NCBI RefSeq assembly: GCF_014199335.1
Contig: NZ_JACIJI010000003.1
Location: 248,001 to 312,000, forward strand
Source of the DNA: Stakelama sediminis
GTDB lineage: Bacteria; Pseudomonadota; Alphaproteobacteria; Sphingomonadales; Sphingomonadaceae
Length of the DNA stretch: 64,000 nt
Direction: 5' to 3'
Below the pieces are notes generated by a model. That model had not been told where the DNA came from and did no database searches. It worked only from the letters and a program-made list of their open reading frames with translations. The position numbers were made by a program, and so were the translations under genes. Of the stretch, positions 27,913-39,964 are shown piece after piece (position 1 is the first letter of the stretch; each line of letters starts with the position of its first letter).

Positions 27913-29808
27913 TTATCGGGTCAGCCGGTTGAGGATCAGGTCGAGCAAGCGCGTATCCGAAGGCGAAGCACTGGCCGGTGCCAGCGCGGTGCATTGCAGA
28001 CAGCGGGCCTGCACCGAACCGCCTTCCGCCAGCCGCCGGGCATCGCCCAGTGCGCGTGCCATGGTTTCACGCCGTTCGAGCGCGAAATGCCCGAACAGGT
28101 CGGCGCTGACATGATCGCCGTCATCGTCGTCGCCATTTTCCTTTTTGGTGAAAGCCTGCACGAATTTGGCGAAATCGCTGGGTTTCTTTTCCAGATAGAC
28201 GGCATGGACGTCCTTGGGGTCCAGCTTCGCACGACGCGCGGCTTCAGCAATCGCATCCTGCAGCCCGCCGAACTTGTCGACCAGCCCGATCTGATGCGCA
28301 GGCCCGCCCAGCCAGACGCGGCCCTGCCCGATTTCGTTGACGCGTTCGGGCGTCAGATGGCGCGATTTCGACACCACGCCGACAAACTTGCTGTAGCCGT
28401 CCTCAATCTGCGCCTGAAGCAGGTCGTCAAACGCCTTGTCGGTGCCGCCGTAAATATCGGGCTGTCCCGACAGCGGCGTGGTCTTTACCCCGTCGGTGGT
28501 GACGCCGATCTTCTTCAGCGTGTTTTCAAAGGTGGGAATGATCCCGAAAATACCGATCGAGCCGGTGATCGTATTGGGTTCGGCATAGATGACGTCGCCC
28601 GCCGTGGAGACCCAATAGCCGCCGCTGGCCGCCAGCGACCCCATCGAGGTGACAACGGGAAGCCCCTGCGCCTTGGCCTGCAAAATCGCCTGCCGGATCT
28701 GTTCGGACGCCAGTGCCGAACCGCCGGGAGAGGCGACGCGCACCACCAGCGCCTTCAGCTTGTCGTCCTTCAGCCCGTCGAGGATCAGCTTCGAGATGGT
28801 GTCGCCACCCGCCGAACCCGGCTTCGCCTTGCCGTCGACGATATCGCCCGCCACGGTGATGACGCCGATCGCCGCCCCCTTGGTCGACATCGGATGCGCC
28901 GCCACGAAGTCCGAATAATCAATGGCGTTGAAATTGCCCGCAGGCATGTCGTCGCCCGCCCCGACAATCTTTGCGACCGCCTGACCAAAGGCAACGCGCC
29001 CGCCGAGTTTATCCACCATTCCGGCGGCGAGATTGGCCCTGGCAAGGTCGCCGCCCGCAGCCTCCACCGCCTGCGCGGCGTTGGTCAGGAAGGGCTGAAT
29101 CTTCGCCTGAGGCCGCGCCTTTGCCACGACCTGTTTCCATTCGTCGAAAATACCGTCGTACATCGCGGTCGCGGCCTGTTTGGCCGCAGGCGACTGATCG
29201 GAGCGCATATAGGGTTCGACCGCCGACTTATACTGGCCGACGCGATAAATGTGCGCGTTGATCCCCAGCTTGTCGATCAGCCCCTTGTAATAAAGCTGCG
29301 ATCCGCCGGGACCGCGCAGCAACACGCCGCCCATCGGATTGGTCCAGATCTGGCTGGCATTGGCGGCGAGCAGATAGCCCGAATCGGTATAGGCGGTAGC
29401 ATAGGCCAGCACCGGCTTGCCCGATGCGCGCACGCGGCGAATGGCATCGCCGACCTCTACCAGCGTGCTGGGATAGGCGCCCATGAAGCGGTCGAGATCA
29501 AGCACCACCGCCTTTACATGATCGTCGGTGCGCGCCGCATCGAGTGCGCGCACCACGTCACGCAGCCGGTATTGATGCGCGACGCTGCGCCCGCTGAGTG
29601 CGGCAAAGGGATCGACCTCCTCCGGCTGTTCGACAATCGTGCCGTCAAGCCGCAGCACCAGCGCGCCATCATGGATCGCGGCACGATTGGGCCGCGCCGA
29701 CAGCGCCGCAAACAGCGCGGCGAAAAACAGCAGCAGCAGGATAAGCACCAGCGCATCCTTGATCCCGACAAGGATCTTCCAGGCACCACGAACCAGTCGC
29801 ACGATCAT
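27913..29808 (-). CDS. sppA: signal peptide peptidase SppA, 67K type
   Basis: A 631-residue inner-membrane serine protease with duplicated crotonase-like domains. The N-terminal membrane anchor is at about residues 15-40. The catalytic lysine is in VGQYKSAVEPY and the serine in SMGSLAASGGYW, matching the Ser/Lys dyad of the 67K class, with SPGGSALASEQIRQAI forming the substrate wall. It degrades cleaved signal peptides. It runs divergently from the MATE exporter gene. Confidence 0.93.
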   Translation of the reverse strand: MIVRLVRGAWKILVGIKDALVLILLLLFFAALFAALSARPNRAAIHDGALVLRLDGTIVEQPEEVDPFAALSGRSVAHQYRLRDVVRALDAARTDDHVKAVVLDLDRFMGAYPSTLVEVGDAIRRVRASGKPVLAYATAYTDSGYLLAANASQIWTNPMGGVLLRGPGGSQLYYKGLIDKLGINAHIYRVGQYKSAVEPYMRSDQSPAAKQAATAMYDGIFDEWKQVVAKARPQAKIQPFLTNAAQAVEAAGGDLARANLAAGMVDKLGGRVAFGQAVAKIVGAGDDMPAGNFNAIDYSDFVAAHPMSTKGAAIGVITVAGDIVDGKAKPGSAGGDTISKLILDGLKDDKLKALVVRVASPGGSALASEQIRQAILQAKAQGLPVVTSMGSLAASGGYWVSTAGDVIYAEPNTITGSIGIFGIIPTFENTLKKIGVTTDGVKTTPLSGQPDIYGGTDKAFDDLLQAQIEDGYSKFVGVVSKSRHLTPERVNEIGQGRVWLGGPAHQIGLVDKFGGLQDAIAEAARRAKLDPKDVHAVYLEKKPSDFAKFVQAFTKKENGDDDDGDHVSADLFGHFALERRETMARALGDARRLAEGGSVQARCLQCTALAPASASPSDTRLLDLILNRLTR

Positions 29809-29939
29809 ATTCTCCAGATAACCTAGAACAAAGACTTAGCCGAGCAATCGCGCGGGGTAAATGCACAGTATTATGTACCCAATACGCCGGGTTCGAAAAA
29901 GCGTTTCCGCAGCGCCGAATCCTGCTACCCGGCGCTGCC

Positions 29940-31355
29940 ATGACCGCTGCCGCCACGACCTCTGCCCCATTGGCGGGGCCACCGCCCAGAAGCTGGCGGG
30001 GAGAGCTGCGCGCGCTGCTGAAACTCGCATTGCCGCTGGTCGGCGCGAACCTGTTGCAGATGGCGGTCTATTCGAGCGACGTGATCTTCGTCGCGCGGCT
30101 GGGCACCGATGCGCTCGCGGCCGCGACGCTGGGCGTCTATCTCTATGCGGTATTGCTGTTCGCGCTGATCGGGCTGGTCAATGCCGCCGCCCCGATCATC
30201 GCCGCCGAACTGGGCCGCCGCCGCCATGCGGTGCGCGAGGTGCGCCGATCGGTGCGCATGGGATTGTGGCTGTCGGTCATCGCATCGCTGCCGATGATGC
30301 TGTTGCTGGCGCATGGTGCGACGCTGCTCGGCTGGATGGGGCAGGACCCGCATGCCTCGGCACAGGCGGGGCGCTATCTCGATATCCTGCTGATCTCGAT
30401 GATTCCGGCGGTGGCGGGCAATGTCCTGCGTATCACGGTGTCGGCGCTGGGCCGTCCCAACTGGGCGATGGCGGTGACGGCGCTCGGCCTGCTGGTCAAC
30501 ATCGTCGGCAACTGGCTGCTGGTATTCGGCAATATGGGCTTTCCCCGGCTGGGCCTGACCGGGGCTGCGATTGCCAGCGTGACGACCGTGTATCTGATGC
30601 TGATCGCCTATGTGCTGATCCTCTATGGCGACCGGAAGCTGCGGCGATACCGGTTGTTCGGCAACTGGTGGCGGCCCGAATGGTCGCGGCTGGCGGAAAT
30701 GGTGCGCCTCGGCGTGCCGATTGCCGTGACCATGACGTTCGAAGGCGCGATTTTCAGCGCCGCGACCTTCCTGATGGGGCTGATCGGCGTGACCGAGGTG
30801 GCCGCACATGCCGTGGCGATGCAGATCGCGGCGATCACCTTTCAGGTACCCTATGGCATTGCCCAGGCGGCGACGATCCGGGTGGGCATGGGCTATGGCG
30901 CGCGCGACGCCGACTGGATCGGGCTGGCCGGACGCACCGCACTGGCGCTGGGCATCGGTTTCATGGGACTGGCGGCGCTGGCGCTGCTCGCATGGCCGCG
31001 GCTGTTCATCCATGCCTATCTGACCACCGGCGATGCCAATGCCGAGACGATCGCGCTGGCGGTCCGCTATCTGAGCATCGCCGCCGCGTTTCAGTTGTTC
31101 GACGGCGCGCAGGCGGTGGCGGCGGGCGTACTGCGCGGATTGCAGGATACGCGCGTGCCGATGGTGCTGGCCGGGCTGGGCTATTGGGTCGCAGGCTTCG
31201 GGGCGGCGGTGCTGTTCGGTTTCGGGCTGGGATGGAAAGGCATCGGCATCTGGATCGGGCTGGCGACGGGGCTTGCCGTCGTTGCGGTTTTGCTGGGTTC
31301 CCGCTGGGCAATGCGGACGCGGCTCGGGCTTTTGCCGCAAGGCGCCAACGCCTGA
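29940..31355 (+). CDS. MATE-family multidrug/Na+ efflux transporter
   Basis: A 471-residue protein with twelve hydrophobic helices in two similar halves. The family segment LALPLVGANLLQMAVYSSDVIFVARLGTDALAAATLG opens the first bundle, and AEMVRLGVPIAVTMTFEGAIFSAATFLMG opens the second. It exports cationic drugs or metabolites in exchange for Na+ or H+. It stands alone before groES. Confidence 0.93.
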   Translation: MTAAATTSAPLAGPPPRSWRGELRALLKLALPLVGANLLQMAVYSSDVIFVARLGTDALAAATLGVYLYAVLLFALIGLVNAAAPIIAAELGRRRHAVREVRRSVRMGLWLSVIASLPMMLLLAHGATLLGWMGQDPHASAQAGRYLDILLISMIPAVAGNVLRITVSALGRPNWAMAVTALGLLVNIVGNWLLVFGNMGFPRLGLTGAAIASVTTVYLMLIAYVLILYGDRKLRRYRLFGNWWRPEWSRLAEMVRLGVPIAVTMTFEGAIFSAATFLMGLIGVTEVAAHAVAMQIAAITFQVPYGIAQAATIRVGMGYGARDADWIGLAGRTALALGIGFMGLAALALLAWPRLFIHAYLTTGDANAETIALAVRYLSIAAAFQLFDGAQAVAAGVLRGLQDTRVPMVLAGLGYWVAGFGAAVLFGFGLGWKGIGIWIGLATGLAVVAVLLGSRWAMRTRLGLLPQGANA

Positions 31356-31399
31356 TCCCGTCGCCCGTGAAAGAGCGAAAAATTTTGGCTATGCGCCCA

Positions 31400-31428
31400 T
31401 TGACGCCTCACCGGACGATATACATATG
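31400..31428 (+). promoter_or_regulatory. sigma-70-like promoter of groES-groEL
   Basis: TTGACG (31400-31405) and CATATG (31423-31428) are spaced 17 bases apart. The predicted start falls just at the left edge of the CIRCE operator, so HrcA would block initiation. Confidence 0.65.
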
Positions 31429-31436
31429 CGTGATCG

Positions 31437-31463
31437 TTAGCACTCGCATGGGGTGAGTGCTAA
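31437..31463. promoter_or_regulatory. CIRCE operator (HrcA-binding)
   Basis: A perfect TTAGCACTC-N9-GAGTGCTAA inverted repeat, located 33 bases before the groES ATG. This shows HrcA-type heat-shock repression of groES-groEL. Confidence 0.96.
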
Positions 31464-31495
31464 AACCTTATTCAATGCAGGAAAGGAAAGCGCGC

Positions 31496-31786
31496 ATGAA
31501 CTTTCGTCCGTTGCACGACCGCGTGCTCGTTCGCCGCGTAGAAGCCGAACAGAAGACGGCCGGCGGCATCATCATCCCCGACTCCGCCCAGGAAAAGCCG
31601 CAGGAAGGCGAAATCGTCGCCGCCGGTTCGGGTGCGAAGAGCGAAGACGGCAAGGTCACGCCGCTCGACGTCAAGGCCGGCGACCGCATCCTGTTCGGCA
31701 AATGGTCGGGCACCGAGGTCAAGGTCAATGGCGAAGACCTGCTCATCATGAAGGAAAGCGACATTCTGGGCGTTGTCGAGGGCTGA
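31496..31786 (+). CDS. groES: co-chaperonin GroES
   Basis: A 96-residue heptameric lid of the GroEL chaperonin. It starts [29 protein letters not shown], with the mobile loop in [19 protein letters not shown] precedes the ATG, which rules out in-frame upstream ATGs. It is the first gene of the heat-shock operon behind a CIRCE element. Confidence 0.97.
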   Translation: MNFRPLHDRVLVRRVEAEQKTAGGIIIPDSAQEKPQEGEIVAAGSGAKSEDGKVTPLDVKAGDRILFGKWSGTEVKVNGEDLLIMKESDILGVVEG

Positions 31787-31807
31787 GGCCCTCCTTTCAG
31801 CCCTAGT

Positions 31808-33547
<1,740 letters not shown>

Positions 33548-33571
33548 AGCCCGCTGCTATCCATTGCATCG

Positions 33572-33606
33572 GAAGGGGTCGGGGGAGCAATTCCCCGGCC
33601 CTTTTC
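33572..33606 (+). terminator. rho-independent terminator after groEL
   Basis: GGGTCGGGG pairs with CCCCGGCCC (one G-U) around a short loop and is followed by TTTTCTT. It ends the groESL transcript 25 bases past the stop. Confidence 0.8.
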
Positions 33607-33787
33607 TTGTGCGTTGGTTTCCGGCCGGGCGGGCCGTACCACCGGGAATCCTGCGCGGTGTGTGTCCTTCGCGGAACCAAATGCAGGACAGCTTTGTTCT
33701 GTGCTTCAAGCCATTTTGTGTGAAGGCCTTCGGTTTTTGGTTTTCATCTGTTATGCTTAAGCTGTTTTTCCTGAAAGGGAGTACTCT

Positions 33788-34072
33788 ATGACCGGCAAGT
33801 TTCTCGCCGCTGTCGCTGCCAGTTCGCTGATCGCGGCGCCGGCAATGGCCGCACCCACCCACGCTACACCCGTTCGTGCGGCGAATGCCATGCCGACGGT
33901 TACGGCTCTGCCGACCGCTCAGGGCGTTCGGGTATCCAAGAAGCTGAAAAAGACTTCCAACATGGCAAGCGGTGCGATGATTCCGGTCGTCCTCCTTGCC
34001 GCGGGCATCGCCGCGATTCCGATCACAGCTGCAGCAACCGACAACAATAACGGGGCGTCCAGCCCGGGCTGA
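33788..34072 (+). CDS. small secreted or membrane hypothetical protein
   Basis: A 94-residue protein with a signal peptide (MTGKFLAAVAASSLIAAPAMAAPTHA), a central basic stretch (VSKKLKKTSNMASG) and a second hydrophobic helix (MIPVVLLAAGIAAIPITAA) before a polar DNNNGASSPG tail. An AAGGGAG site lies upstream. The gene sits between two clear terminators and is an independent unit. The family is unknown. Confidence 0.72.
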   Translation: MTGKFLAAVAASSLIAAPAMAAPTHATPVRAANAMPTVTALPTAQGVRVSKKLKKTSNMASGAMIPVVLLAAGIAAIPITAAATDNNNGASSPG

Positions 34073-34098
34073 TTATAGCAATCAGCTTCAGAATAGAG

Positions 34099-34125
34099 AA
34101 AGGGGGCCTGACGGTCCCCTTTTTT
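34099..34125 (+). terminator. rho-independent terminator after the small secreted protein gene
   Basis: AAAGGGG(GCC) pairs with (GG)TCCCCTTT, followed by a run of six T. It partly overlaps the 3' end of the esterase pseudogene on the opposite strand. Confidence 0.82.
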
Positions 34126-35196
34126 ATGTCGGCGCTTCGCCAAAGGCCCGGCGCAGGGCGTTGCGCTTTGCACGGGTAAAGTGGCGCGCGACGCTGGTCT
34201 CCCTGGCAGACCCGTCAAAGCCGTGAAAGGCGCCCGGCACAACATGCAGTTCGGTCATGATGCCGGCGTCGATCAGGCGCCTGGCATAGGTCACATCCTC
34301 ATCGACGAACAGGTCGATCGAGCCGACACCAATAAAGGCAGGTGGCAGGCCGCTCAGATCGCGCGTGCGCGCCGGAACCGCAGCAACCGGCACACTGTCG
34401 GTTCCCGGCTGCTGCCCCAGGAAAGACCGCCAGCCGAAAACATTGTCCGGCACGGTCCAGGCGAAGACGCCAACATGCGGAGGCGGTTGACGCAGGCTGC
34501 CGGTGCGGTCATCAAGCATGGGATAAATAAGGCACTGGAAAGAAAGCGGAACCTGCCCCCGGTCGCGGGCCATGATCGCCAGAATCGCCGCCAGCCCGCC
34601 GCCAGCACTCTCCCCCATCACGCCGAGGCGCTGTCGGTCGACCCCCATCGCCCCCGCACGATGATAAAGCCATTTCAACGCTGCATAATTCTGTTCAGTC
34701 GAAACCTTTAGGTCACTTCCGGCGACAATGCATAATCGACCGTTACAATGACGCAATCGAGCGCCTTGGCGAGCGCCTGTTTTGCCGGAACATCGTCAAT
34801 GGCCCGGCCAAGGATCATTCCCCCTCCATGAATATGCAGGATGGCCGGACGCGACCCGGCACCAGCATTGATAACATAAACGGTAACATCCGGAATTCCC
34901 TCGGCAACCGGCACACGATGTGCCTTCACCGGAATACCGGGCAACAGCTTTGGCTGGTTGGCGTCGATCTGTTTGCGGATCGCCAGATAATTTTCCGACA
35001 TGGGTGGCGAAGATTGCGCCCATTTGATCGCGGGAAGCGCCGCCGCGCGCAGTTCCGGATTGACGTAGCTGAGTTCCGGATAGGATTCGGTCTGTGGCGT
35101 CATAGCGGCAAAGGCCCGCATCGGGCCCGCCAGTGCGGTCAACGACCCTGCCAGCATGGCGCCCTACGTAATTTGCCGCCGTGTCACGTCCACCAT
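34124..35196 (-). pseudogene. alpha/beta-hydrolase (HSL-type esterase) with amber stop and frameshift
   Basis: With a good AGGAGT site, translation would begin at 35196 as MVDVTRRQIT, then meet an in-frame TAG at 35166-35164, then continue GAMLAGSLTALAGPMRAFA: a Tat (twin-arginine) signal cut by an amber codon. The frame then encodes the oxyanion HGGG motif and VDYALSPEVT before TAA near 34708. The rest (YAALKWLYHRAG, nucleophile GESAGGG, GVGSIDLFVDED, GAFHGFD) continues in a second frame. One missing base near CCTAAAGG restores it. All catalytic motifs survive, so inactivation is recent or one lesion is a sequencing error. Confidence 0.85.
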
Positions 35197-35286
35197 TTCC
35201 ACTCCTCTACCCTGATCGTTTGCGCGATCCTGCCGCAAATCCACCCGAAGGTGCAATGCGCCAGAGCACTGAGCGCCACGGCGCGA

Positions 35287-36306
35287 TCAGCGGCGCGAAC
35301 GTCCCGCTGCGCGCGCGGCGGTGATGCCCAGTTGCGCGGCAAGCACCGGACCGGGGGTGGCGGGCGCCATGATCTGACGCTCAACCTCGCGCACGCGCTC
35401 CATCGCCTGCGCGATGCGGCGTGAATCCCAGCGCTGGAGAGCGGATGCCGTCGCGTCCCGCTCCTTGAAGAAAACCCGGTGTTTCTCGATCACGGTGCCG
35501 ATGCTGTTTCCGGCATCGACCTCGGCCCGCAAGGCGGCCAGCGCAGTCAGCCGCCGGGCAAGCTGGCGCAGAAAGGGGATGGAAAGATTGCCGTCCTCCA
35601 TCAGATGCAGTTCGTTTGCGGTTTTCGGCGCATCGCCCGCCAGGATTGCGGCAATCGCATCGAACAGCCCGTCGCTTTCCAGATCGGCGCCCACCGCCTC
35701 CAGCGCGGCAAGGCCGGCCTCTTTCGGCGCGTCCGGCGTCGCGTCGAGATAGAGCGCCAGCTTTTCAATCTCGCTGGCGACGATGGCGCGGTCGCCGCCT
35801 GCGGCATCCCACAGCCGCGCCGCGGTTTCGCCGGTCAGACGTACGCCCGCTTCCTGCGCCATGGAGATTGCGAGCTGGATGGCGTTGCGCCCCTCCGGCA
35901 CATAACAGGCGCAGGCGATGACGGCGGGCGAAGCAAGGGCGAGCTTCACCAGCTTGCCCGAGGTTTTGACCCCCGGTGCGATCAGCACCACCGGCTCGCC
36001 CGATTGGGGCGCGTCGATCAGTTGCTGCAGCGCCGCCAGCGACTCCTCCCCCGCCCCGGCGACACGGACATAGCGACGCGTGCCGAACAGCGACATGGAG
36101 GCCGCTTCATCCTGCAACAGGCCGGGCTGGCTGCGCAGCATTGCGGGGTCGATGTCGATCCGCTCGACATCGGCGCCGAGCGTCTTTTCCAGCCGTTTGG
36201 CGAGTGCCTCCGCCCCGGCTTCGTCACTGCCGTGGAACAGCCAGGCGCGGATATCGGGGGAAGGCCGGTCGATATGACCTGCGATGCTATTGGCCGAAAC
36301 CTTCAC
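35287..36306 (-). CDS. holA: DNA polymerase III subunit delta
   Basis: A 339-residue clamp-loader subunit that opens the beta clamp. It starts at a GTG overlapping the lptE stop (GTGA), reads [38 protein letters not shown], and carries the AAA+-like fold without a working Walker A, with VVLIAPGVKTSGKLVKLALASPAVIACACY in the middle. It is third in the leuS-lptE-holA operon. Confidence 0.92.
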   Translation of the reverse strand: MKVSANSIAGHIDRPSPDIRAWLFHGSDEAGAEALAKRLEKTLGADVERIDIDPAMLRSQPGLLQDEAASMSLFGTRRYVRVAGAGEESLAALQQLIDAPQSGEPVVLIAPGVKTSGKLVKLALASPAVIACACYVPEGRNAIQLAISMAQEAGVRLTGETAARLWDAAGGDRAIVASEIEKLALYLDATPDAPKEAGLAALEAVGADLESDGLFDAIAAILAGDAPKTANELHLMEDGNLSIPFLRQLARRLTALAALRAEVDAGNSIGTVIEKHRVFFKERDATASALQRWDSRRIAQAMERVREVERQIMAPATPGPVLAAQLGITAARAAGRSRR

Positions 36307-36797
36307 TTTTTCGCGTTTTCGCGCACATAAAGCGCGAGCCGCGAGACGATCTGGTCGGCGACGATATGGGTCAGGTTTTCGAGCGACGTCTGTTCCGCCG
36401 CGATGGTCGCATATTCGGAACCCACCACGTCGATCCCGGCATCCGATCCGGCCGTCGCCTCGAACACCGTCTTGCCGGTGGCGAGATCGACCAGTTCATA
36501 GCGCGCGCGCAGGCTGCGGCGTTCGCGGGTGATCGCATCGTCGCGCCGCACGCCCAGCCCGGTGATCGAATCATCGAGCACCACCTTCAACTGATATTGC
36601 GGGGCGGTGCCGCCGTCGCGCATCAGCCGGTCGCGCAGCGCATTGGCCATCAGCCAGCCGTCGCGGCCCTCAATCGGCGCGACCTGCACATGCGACAGGG
36701 TCGAACCGACGGTACCCGAACCACCATTGTCGTAGAGCGGGTGCAGTCCGCACCCGGCAAGCGCAAATGCGGCGAGCGGGGCGAGCCAGCGCTTCAT
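36303..36797 (-). CDS. lptE: LPS-assembly lipoprotein LptE
   Basis: A 164-residue lipoprotein with lipobox LAGC ([16 protein letters not shown]). It continues [10 protein letters not shown], typical of LptE, which plugs LptD and helps insert LPS (or sphingomonad glycosphingolipid-associated components) into the outer membrane. Its ATG overlaps the leuS stop (ATGA) and its stop overlaps the holA start, so the three genes are translationally coupled. Confidence 0.9.
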   Translation of the reverse strand: MKRWLAPLAAFALAGCGLHPLYDNGGSGTVGSTLSHVQVAPIEGRDGWLMANALRDRLMRDGGTAPQYQLKVVLDDSITGLGVRRDDAITRERRSLRARYELVDLATGKTVFEATAGSDAGIDVVGSEYATIAAEQTSLENLTHIVADQIVSRLALYVRENAKK

Positions 36798-39337
36798 GCG
36801 ACGACATTCACCAGCCGGTCGGGCACCACGATGACCTTGCGCGGCGGTTTGCCGTCGAGCGTCTGGACGATACGCGGCGAATCGAGCGCGGCAGCCTCCA
36901 GCGCGTCCTTCGCCATCCCCTTGGGCAGCGTCAGCTTGTCGCGCAGCTTGCCGTTGACCTGGATCGCGATGATGACTTCATCCTCGACCAGCAGCGCGGG
37001 ATCGACCTCCGGCCAGTCGGCGTCGGCGATCAGCCCCGGCTTGCCCGCCGCTGCCCATGCTTCCTCGGCAATGTGCGGCGCCATCGGCGCGACGATCCGC
37101 ATCAGCGTGTCGATCGCCTGCGCGCGCGATGCGGAGGGTTGCGCCTTTTCGATCGCGTTGACCAGTTCGTAAAGCTTCGCCACCGCCTTGTTGAAGGACA
37201 GCGCCTCGACATCCTCGGCAACCCCGGCAATCGTCTGGTGCAGTTTGCGCATCAGCGCCTTATCCGTCTCGAGCGAAGTCGAGAGATCCTCACCTGCGGC
37301 GGGCGCATTGCCGTCGAACAGCCGCCACAGCCGCTGCACGAAGCGCCACGCGCCCTCGATTCCGCTTTCGGACCATTCGAGGTCGCGTTCGGGCGGCGAG
37401 TCGGAGAGCATGAACCAGCGTACCGCGTCCGCGCCATACTGATCGACGATCGGGCCGGGATCGACGGTGTTCTTCTTCGACTTCGACATCTTCTCGACGC
37501 GGCCGACCGTCACCGGCTGGCCGTCCGCCTTTAATGTCGCGGTCTTGCCCGACAGCGTGATGTCATCGGGACCGAACCAGCTTTTGCGTTTTTCCGCATT
37601 CTCACGGAAATAGGTCTCGTGCGTGACCATCCCTTGCGTGAACAGGCCCGCAAACGGCTCGGCAATGTCGAGCTTGCCCATATGGCGCAGCGCACGCGTC
37701 CAGAAGCGCGCATAGAGCAGGTGCAGGATCGCATGTTCGACGCCGCCGATATACTGGCCGACGGGCAGCCATTGTTCGGCCACCGCCTTGTCGAACGGCT
37801 TGTCATCGGGCTGGCTGGCGAAGCGGATGAAATACCAGGACGAATCAACAAAGGTGTCGAGCGTGTCGGTTTCGCGCCGCGCCGGTTTGCCGCATTTGGG
37901 GCAATCGACATGCTTCCACGTCGGATGGCGGTCGAGCGGGTTGCCGGGCACGTCGAACGACACATCCTCCGGCAGTTTCACCGGAAGCTGATCGCGCGGC
38001 ACCGGCACCGGGCCGCATGTTTCGCAATGAATGATCGGGATCGGTGTGCCCCAGTAGCGCTGGCGCGACACGCCCCAGTCGCGCAGCCGCCAGACGGTGG
38101 TGCCGGTTCCCCAGCCGCCATCCTCTGCGCGCTCGATGACTTCGCGCTTGGCGTCGGCGACATCCATGCCGTCGAGGAAATGCGAATTCACCAGCGTGCC
38201 GGGACCGGTATAGGCTTCGTCGCCGGCAAATTCGGGATCGGTCTGGTCGCCGTCACTGACCACGCGACGCACCGGCAAGCCGTATTTGCGCGCGAAGTCG
38301 AGGTCGCGCTGGTCATGCGCGGGAACGCCGAACACCGCGCCGACGCCGTAATCCATCAGCACGAAATTGGCGATATAGACGGGCAGCTTCCAGTCGGGAT
38401 CGAACGGGTGGGTCGCCGTCAGCCCGGTGTCATAGCCGAGCTTTTCCTGCGTCTCGATCTCGGCCGCGCTGGTCCCGCCCGCGCGGCACTTTTCAGCAAA
38501 AGCGGCGATTTCCGGATTGTCTTCGGCCAGTTTGAGCGCGAGCGGATGATCGGCGGCAACCGCGACGAAGCTCGCGCCGAAGATCGTGTCGGGACGGGTG
38601 GTGAAGACTTCCACCGTACCGCCGTCGGACAGCGCGAATCCGAATTGCAGTCCCTGGCTTTTGCCGATCCAGTTTTCCTGCATCAGCTTCACCTTATCGG
38701 GCCAGTGTTCCAGTTCGCCCAGCCCGTCGAGCAGCTCGTCGGCGAAATCGGTGATTTTCAGGAACCACTGGCTGAGCTTGCGCTTTTCGACTTCGGCGCC
38801 CGAACGCCAGCCCTTGCCGTCGATCACCTGTTCATTGGCGAGCACGGTCATATCGACCGGATCCCAGTTGACCGCCGATTCCTTGCGATAGACGAGGCCA
38901 GCCGCGTAGAGATCGAGGAACAGCGCCTGTTCCTGCCCGTAATATTCGGGGTCGCAGGTGGCGAATTCGCGCGTCCAGTCGAGGCCGAAGCCGATCCGCT
39001 TCAACTGCGCGCGCATCGCCGCGATATTCTGGTACGTCCATGCGCCGGGATGGACCTTTTTCTCCATCGCAGCATTTTCGGCCGGCATCCCGAACGCGTC
39101 CCAGCCCATCGGGTGCAGCACCTCAAACCCGCGCATCCGGCGGAAACGCGCAAGCACGTCGCCCATCGTATAGTTGCGGACATGGCCCATATGGATGCGC
39201 CCCGAGGGATAGGGGAACATCTCCAGCACATAGGATTTGGGGCGCGGACTGTCGTTGTTCGCGGCAAAGGTGCGGCGCTCTTCCCAGAGCGCCTGCCAGG
39301 CCGCGTCCGCCTTCAATGCGTTGAAGCGCGACGCCAT
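36794..39337 (-). CDS. leuS: leucyl-tRNA synthetase
   Basis: An 847-residue class I synthetase. HMGH (HIGH motif) is at residues 49-52 and KMSKSKKN at 616-623. The CP1 editing domain and a zinc-like Cys set (CETCGP ... [25 protein letters not shown]) lie between them, and the anticodon domain is complete. It is the first gene of the leuS-lptE-holA operon. Confidence 0.97.
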   Translation of the reverse strand: MASRFNALKADAAWQALWEERRTFAANNDSPRPKSYVLEMFPYPSGRIHMGHVRNYTMGDVLARFRRMRGFEVLHPMGWDAFGMPAENAAMEKKVHPGAWTYQNIAAMRAQLKRIGFGLDWTREFATCDPEYYGQEQALFLDLYAAGLVYRKESAVNWDPVDMTVLANEQVIDGKGWRSGAEVEKRKLSQWFLKITDFADELLDGLGELEHWPDKVKLMQENWIGKSQGLQFGFALSDGGTVEVFTTRPDTIFGASFVAVAADHPLALKLAEDNPEIAAFAEKCRAGGTSAAEIETQEKLGYDTGLTATHPFDPDWKLPVYIANFVLMDYGVGAVFGVPAHDQRDLDFARKYGLPVRRVVSDGDQTDPEFAGDEAYTGPGTLVNSHFLDGMDVADAKREVIERAEDGGWGTGTTVWRLRDWGVSRQRYWGTPIPIIHCETCGPVPVPRDQLPVKLPEDVSFDVPGNPLDRHPTWKHVDCPKCGKPARRETDTLDTFVDSSWYFIRFASQPDDKPFDKAVAEQWLPVGQYIGGVEHAILHLLYARFWTRALRHMGKLDIAEPFAGLFTQGMVTHETYFRENAEKRKSWFGPDDITLSGKTATLKADGQPVTVGRVEKMSKSKKNTVDPGPIVDQYGADAVRWFMLSDSPPERDLEWSESGIEGAWRFVQRLWRLFDGNAPAAGEDLSTSLETDKALMRKLHQTIAGVAEDVEALSFNKAVAKLYELVNAIEKAQPSASRAQAIDTLMRIVAPMAPHIAEEAWAAAGKPGLIADADWPEVDPALLVEDEVIIAIQVNGKLRDKLTLPKGMAKDALEAAALDSPRIVQTLDGKPPRKVIVVPDRLVNVVA

Positions 39338-39355
39338 GGGAGGTTCGCCTCTTCC

Positions 39356-39787
39356 TTAGCCCGAAACCGCGGCGCGGCGCAGACGGCGCGCATCGGTGAG
39401 GATGATGTCTTCCAGCTTCTGCACGGTTGCCGCCTTGACCGGCGCATCGACCCAGGTGCCGTTCTGGTTCACCTGCCGCAGCGCGACGACGCGCAGCGCA
39501 TCGGCGCGCAGATCCTGATCGAGGATGGAGACGGTGACCTTCATCCGCTGACCAGCATTGTTGGGATCGACATACCAGTCGGTGACGATCACCCCGCCCT
39601 TCGAATCGGTCTGCAGCAGCGGCATGAAGCTGAGCGTGTCGAGCGAGGCACGCCAGAGATAGCTGTTGACCCCGATCGTCGTGACATTCGACGCCGCGAG
39701 TTCGGTCTTGGGGCGGTTCCCATGGCTGCATGCCGAAAGCGATACGGCAAGCGAAGCGATGAGAATCGATGCAGAGAGGCGGCGCAT
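39356..39787 (-). CDS. DUF3576 lipoprotein
   Basis: A 143-residue protein starting MRRLSASILIASLAVSLSACSHG, a signal peptide with lipobox SAC; the ATG at 39787 follows an A+T-rich stretch and upstream codons do not look coding. The mature part (TTIGVNSYLWRASLDTLSFMPLLQTDSKGGVIVTDWYV) is the DUF3576 domain, common in alphaproteobacteria and often encoded next to leuS, as here. The function is unknown. Confidence 0.88.
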   Translation of the reverse strand: MRRLSASILIASLAVSLSACSHGNRPKTELAASNVTTIGVNSYLWRASLDTLSFMPLLQTDSKGGVIVTDWYVDPNNAGQRMKVTVSILDQDLRADALRVVALRQVNQNGTWVDAPVKAATVQKLEDIILTDARRLRRAAVSG

Positions 39788-39964
39788 GAAAGCATCCTTG
39801 AAAAACTGGAAACACGAAGCTTCGCATCTATAGGGGTTGCAGCGCATGGAGCAAGCATTTGCCCGATTGTGGATATGTGGCAACAGTTGGGCAGGAAAGC
39901 GATTCCGGGCAGTGGAACTTTCGCTGCGAATCATGGTAGGGCAATCACATCAGGAAGGGGTTTC

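Noticed and set aside
37619..39960. Long plus-strand open frame running through leuS and the DUF3576 gene into the beta-barrel gene
   Set aside because: The part before 39965 is antisense to leuS and has no family similarity. Only the last 235 codons, with their own RBS and signal peptide, form a real gene.
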